The notes below the pieces were generated by a model. It saw nothing but the letters and a program-made list of their open reading frames with translations. It did no database searches and was not told where the DNA came from. Both the position numbers and the translations under genes were made by a program. This document shows, piece after piece, positions 5,913-6,076 of a DNA stretch of 6,076 nucleotides. This stretch comes from a bacterium (GTDB lineage: Bacteria; Planctomycetota; Planctomycetia; Pirellulales; Pirellulaceae). The stretch lies in NCBI GenBank assembly GCA_030432015.1, contig JAUIHJ010000523.1:1-6076 (forward strand). Reading direction: 5' to 3'. Numbering within the stretch: position 1 is the first letter of the stretch; each line of letters begins with the position of its first letter.

Positions 5913-5977
5913 AAGGCCGGCCTTCCCCGGCAGGCTGGTTTTCCAGCTTGACGTCTTCCCTCCCCGCAGCAGCCTGC
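5913..5977. repeat. Cluster of overlapping inverted repeats, possible interspersed palindromic element
   Basis: Three structures lie in 65 bases. A 12-bp perfect palindrome AAGGCCGGCCTT spans 5913-5924. An 8-bp stem with one G-U pair and a TTTT loop spans 5931-5950. An alternative perfect 8-bp pairing joins GCAGGCTG (5930-5937) to CAGCCTGC (5970-5977) and would compete with the small hairpin. The GGCTGGTTTTCCAGC core resembles intergenic palindromic repeats I recall in planctomycete genomes; that is memory, not a search result. Confidence 0.4.
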
Positions 5978-6026
5978 GAACCATTTAGTTCAGAGATACG
6001 GCTTTTCCAGAGTTTACTGCCCAGGC

Positions 6027-6076
6027 GTTGCTGTCGCATCAAAGTTGTTGTCGCATCGAGAATTCGTTATCGCACC
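6027..6076. repeat. Short imperfect direct repeats at the right edge
   Basis: GTTGCTGTCGCATC (6027-6040) and GTTGTTGTCGCATC (6044-6057) differ at one base. A degenerate third copy (6063-6076, about 10 of 14 bases matching) runs into the window edge. Start-to-start spacing is 17 and then 19 bases. The spacing is too short for a CRISPR array; the array may continue outside the window. Confidence 0.4.

Larger units (their letters stand above)
5600..6076. other. Gene-poor stretch upstream of the small exported protein gene
   Basis: I find no convincing gene here. A TATACT box at 5711-5716 on the plus strand lacks a good -35. A plus-strand reading frame from ATG 5852 stays open to the window end (75 codons), its ATG overlapping the stop of a 28-codon frame that starts at 5769, but neither has a good ribosome-binding site or recognisable product. 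A 66-codon minus-strand frame (5842-6042) overlaps the palindromic cluster. The stretch is best described as repeat-bearing intergenic DNA, possibly including the edge of a gene beyond the window. Confidence 0.4.

Noticed and set aside
5852..6076. Plus-strand frame open to the right edge, preceded by a 28-codon frame overlapping it by ATGA
   Set aside because: Ribosome-binding sites are weak, the frame crosses the palindromic cluster, and the translation looks like a repeat read-through. It could be reconsidered if sequence to the right shows a conserved protein.
6027..6076. CRISPR array
   Set aside because: Repeat units are 14 bases with three- to five-base gaps and are imperfect; there are no spacers of 30-40 bases and no cas genes.

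Overview
The window most likely comes from a planctomycete (Pirellulales/Planctomycetales-type) chromosome. The grounds are moderately high GC, long intergenic spacers, two unrelated outer-membrane beta-barrel proteins with long low-complexity N-terminal segments, a Cys-Gly-rich pre-barrel motif, and a small exported protein with a leader-like GIGG...VRGQG segment of a kind I associate with planctomycetes. This is an inference from sequence style; there is no rRNA or marker gene in the window.

Layout. The left half is a minus-strand block that reads right to left. It holds a 598-residue secreted protein with a Pro/Gln-rich linker and a C-terminal FapF-like beta-barrel (1030-2826). Then, 60 nt later, comes an exported stand-alone C39 (double-glycine type) cysteine peptidase resembling FapD (253-969). 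About 100 nt further on is the N-terminus of an ABC-transporter ATPase with a clear Walker A motif (1-148, cut by the window edge). A 548-nt divergent intergenic region (2827-3374) carries two inverted repeats and a doubtful small lipoprotein-like ORF. On the plus strand, 3375-4922 encodes a second, unrelated beta-barrel outer-membrane protein ending in Trp. It converges on a minus-strand small secreted protein (5038-5451). A perfect 15-bp hairpin (4980-5014) sits between them as a probable shared terminator. The small protein has the best promoter in the window, TTGACA-17-TATAGT. From about 5600 to 6076 I see no convincing gene, only inverted and direct repeats.

How the parts may work together. 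In Pseudomonas functional-amyloid (fap) operons, a C39-type peptidase (FapD) and a beta-barrel exporter with a gated pore (FapF) serve secretion of the amyloid subunits. The adjacent pair here has the same two domain types, so it may be a planctomycete export module. No FapA/B/C homologue is visible. The Ser/Thr/Ala/Gly-rich small exported protein at 5038-5451 is a speculative substrate candidate. The LolD-like ATPase may belong to the same transcript or simply lie downstream.
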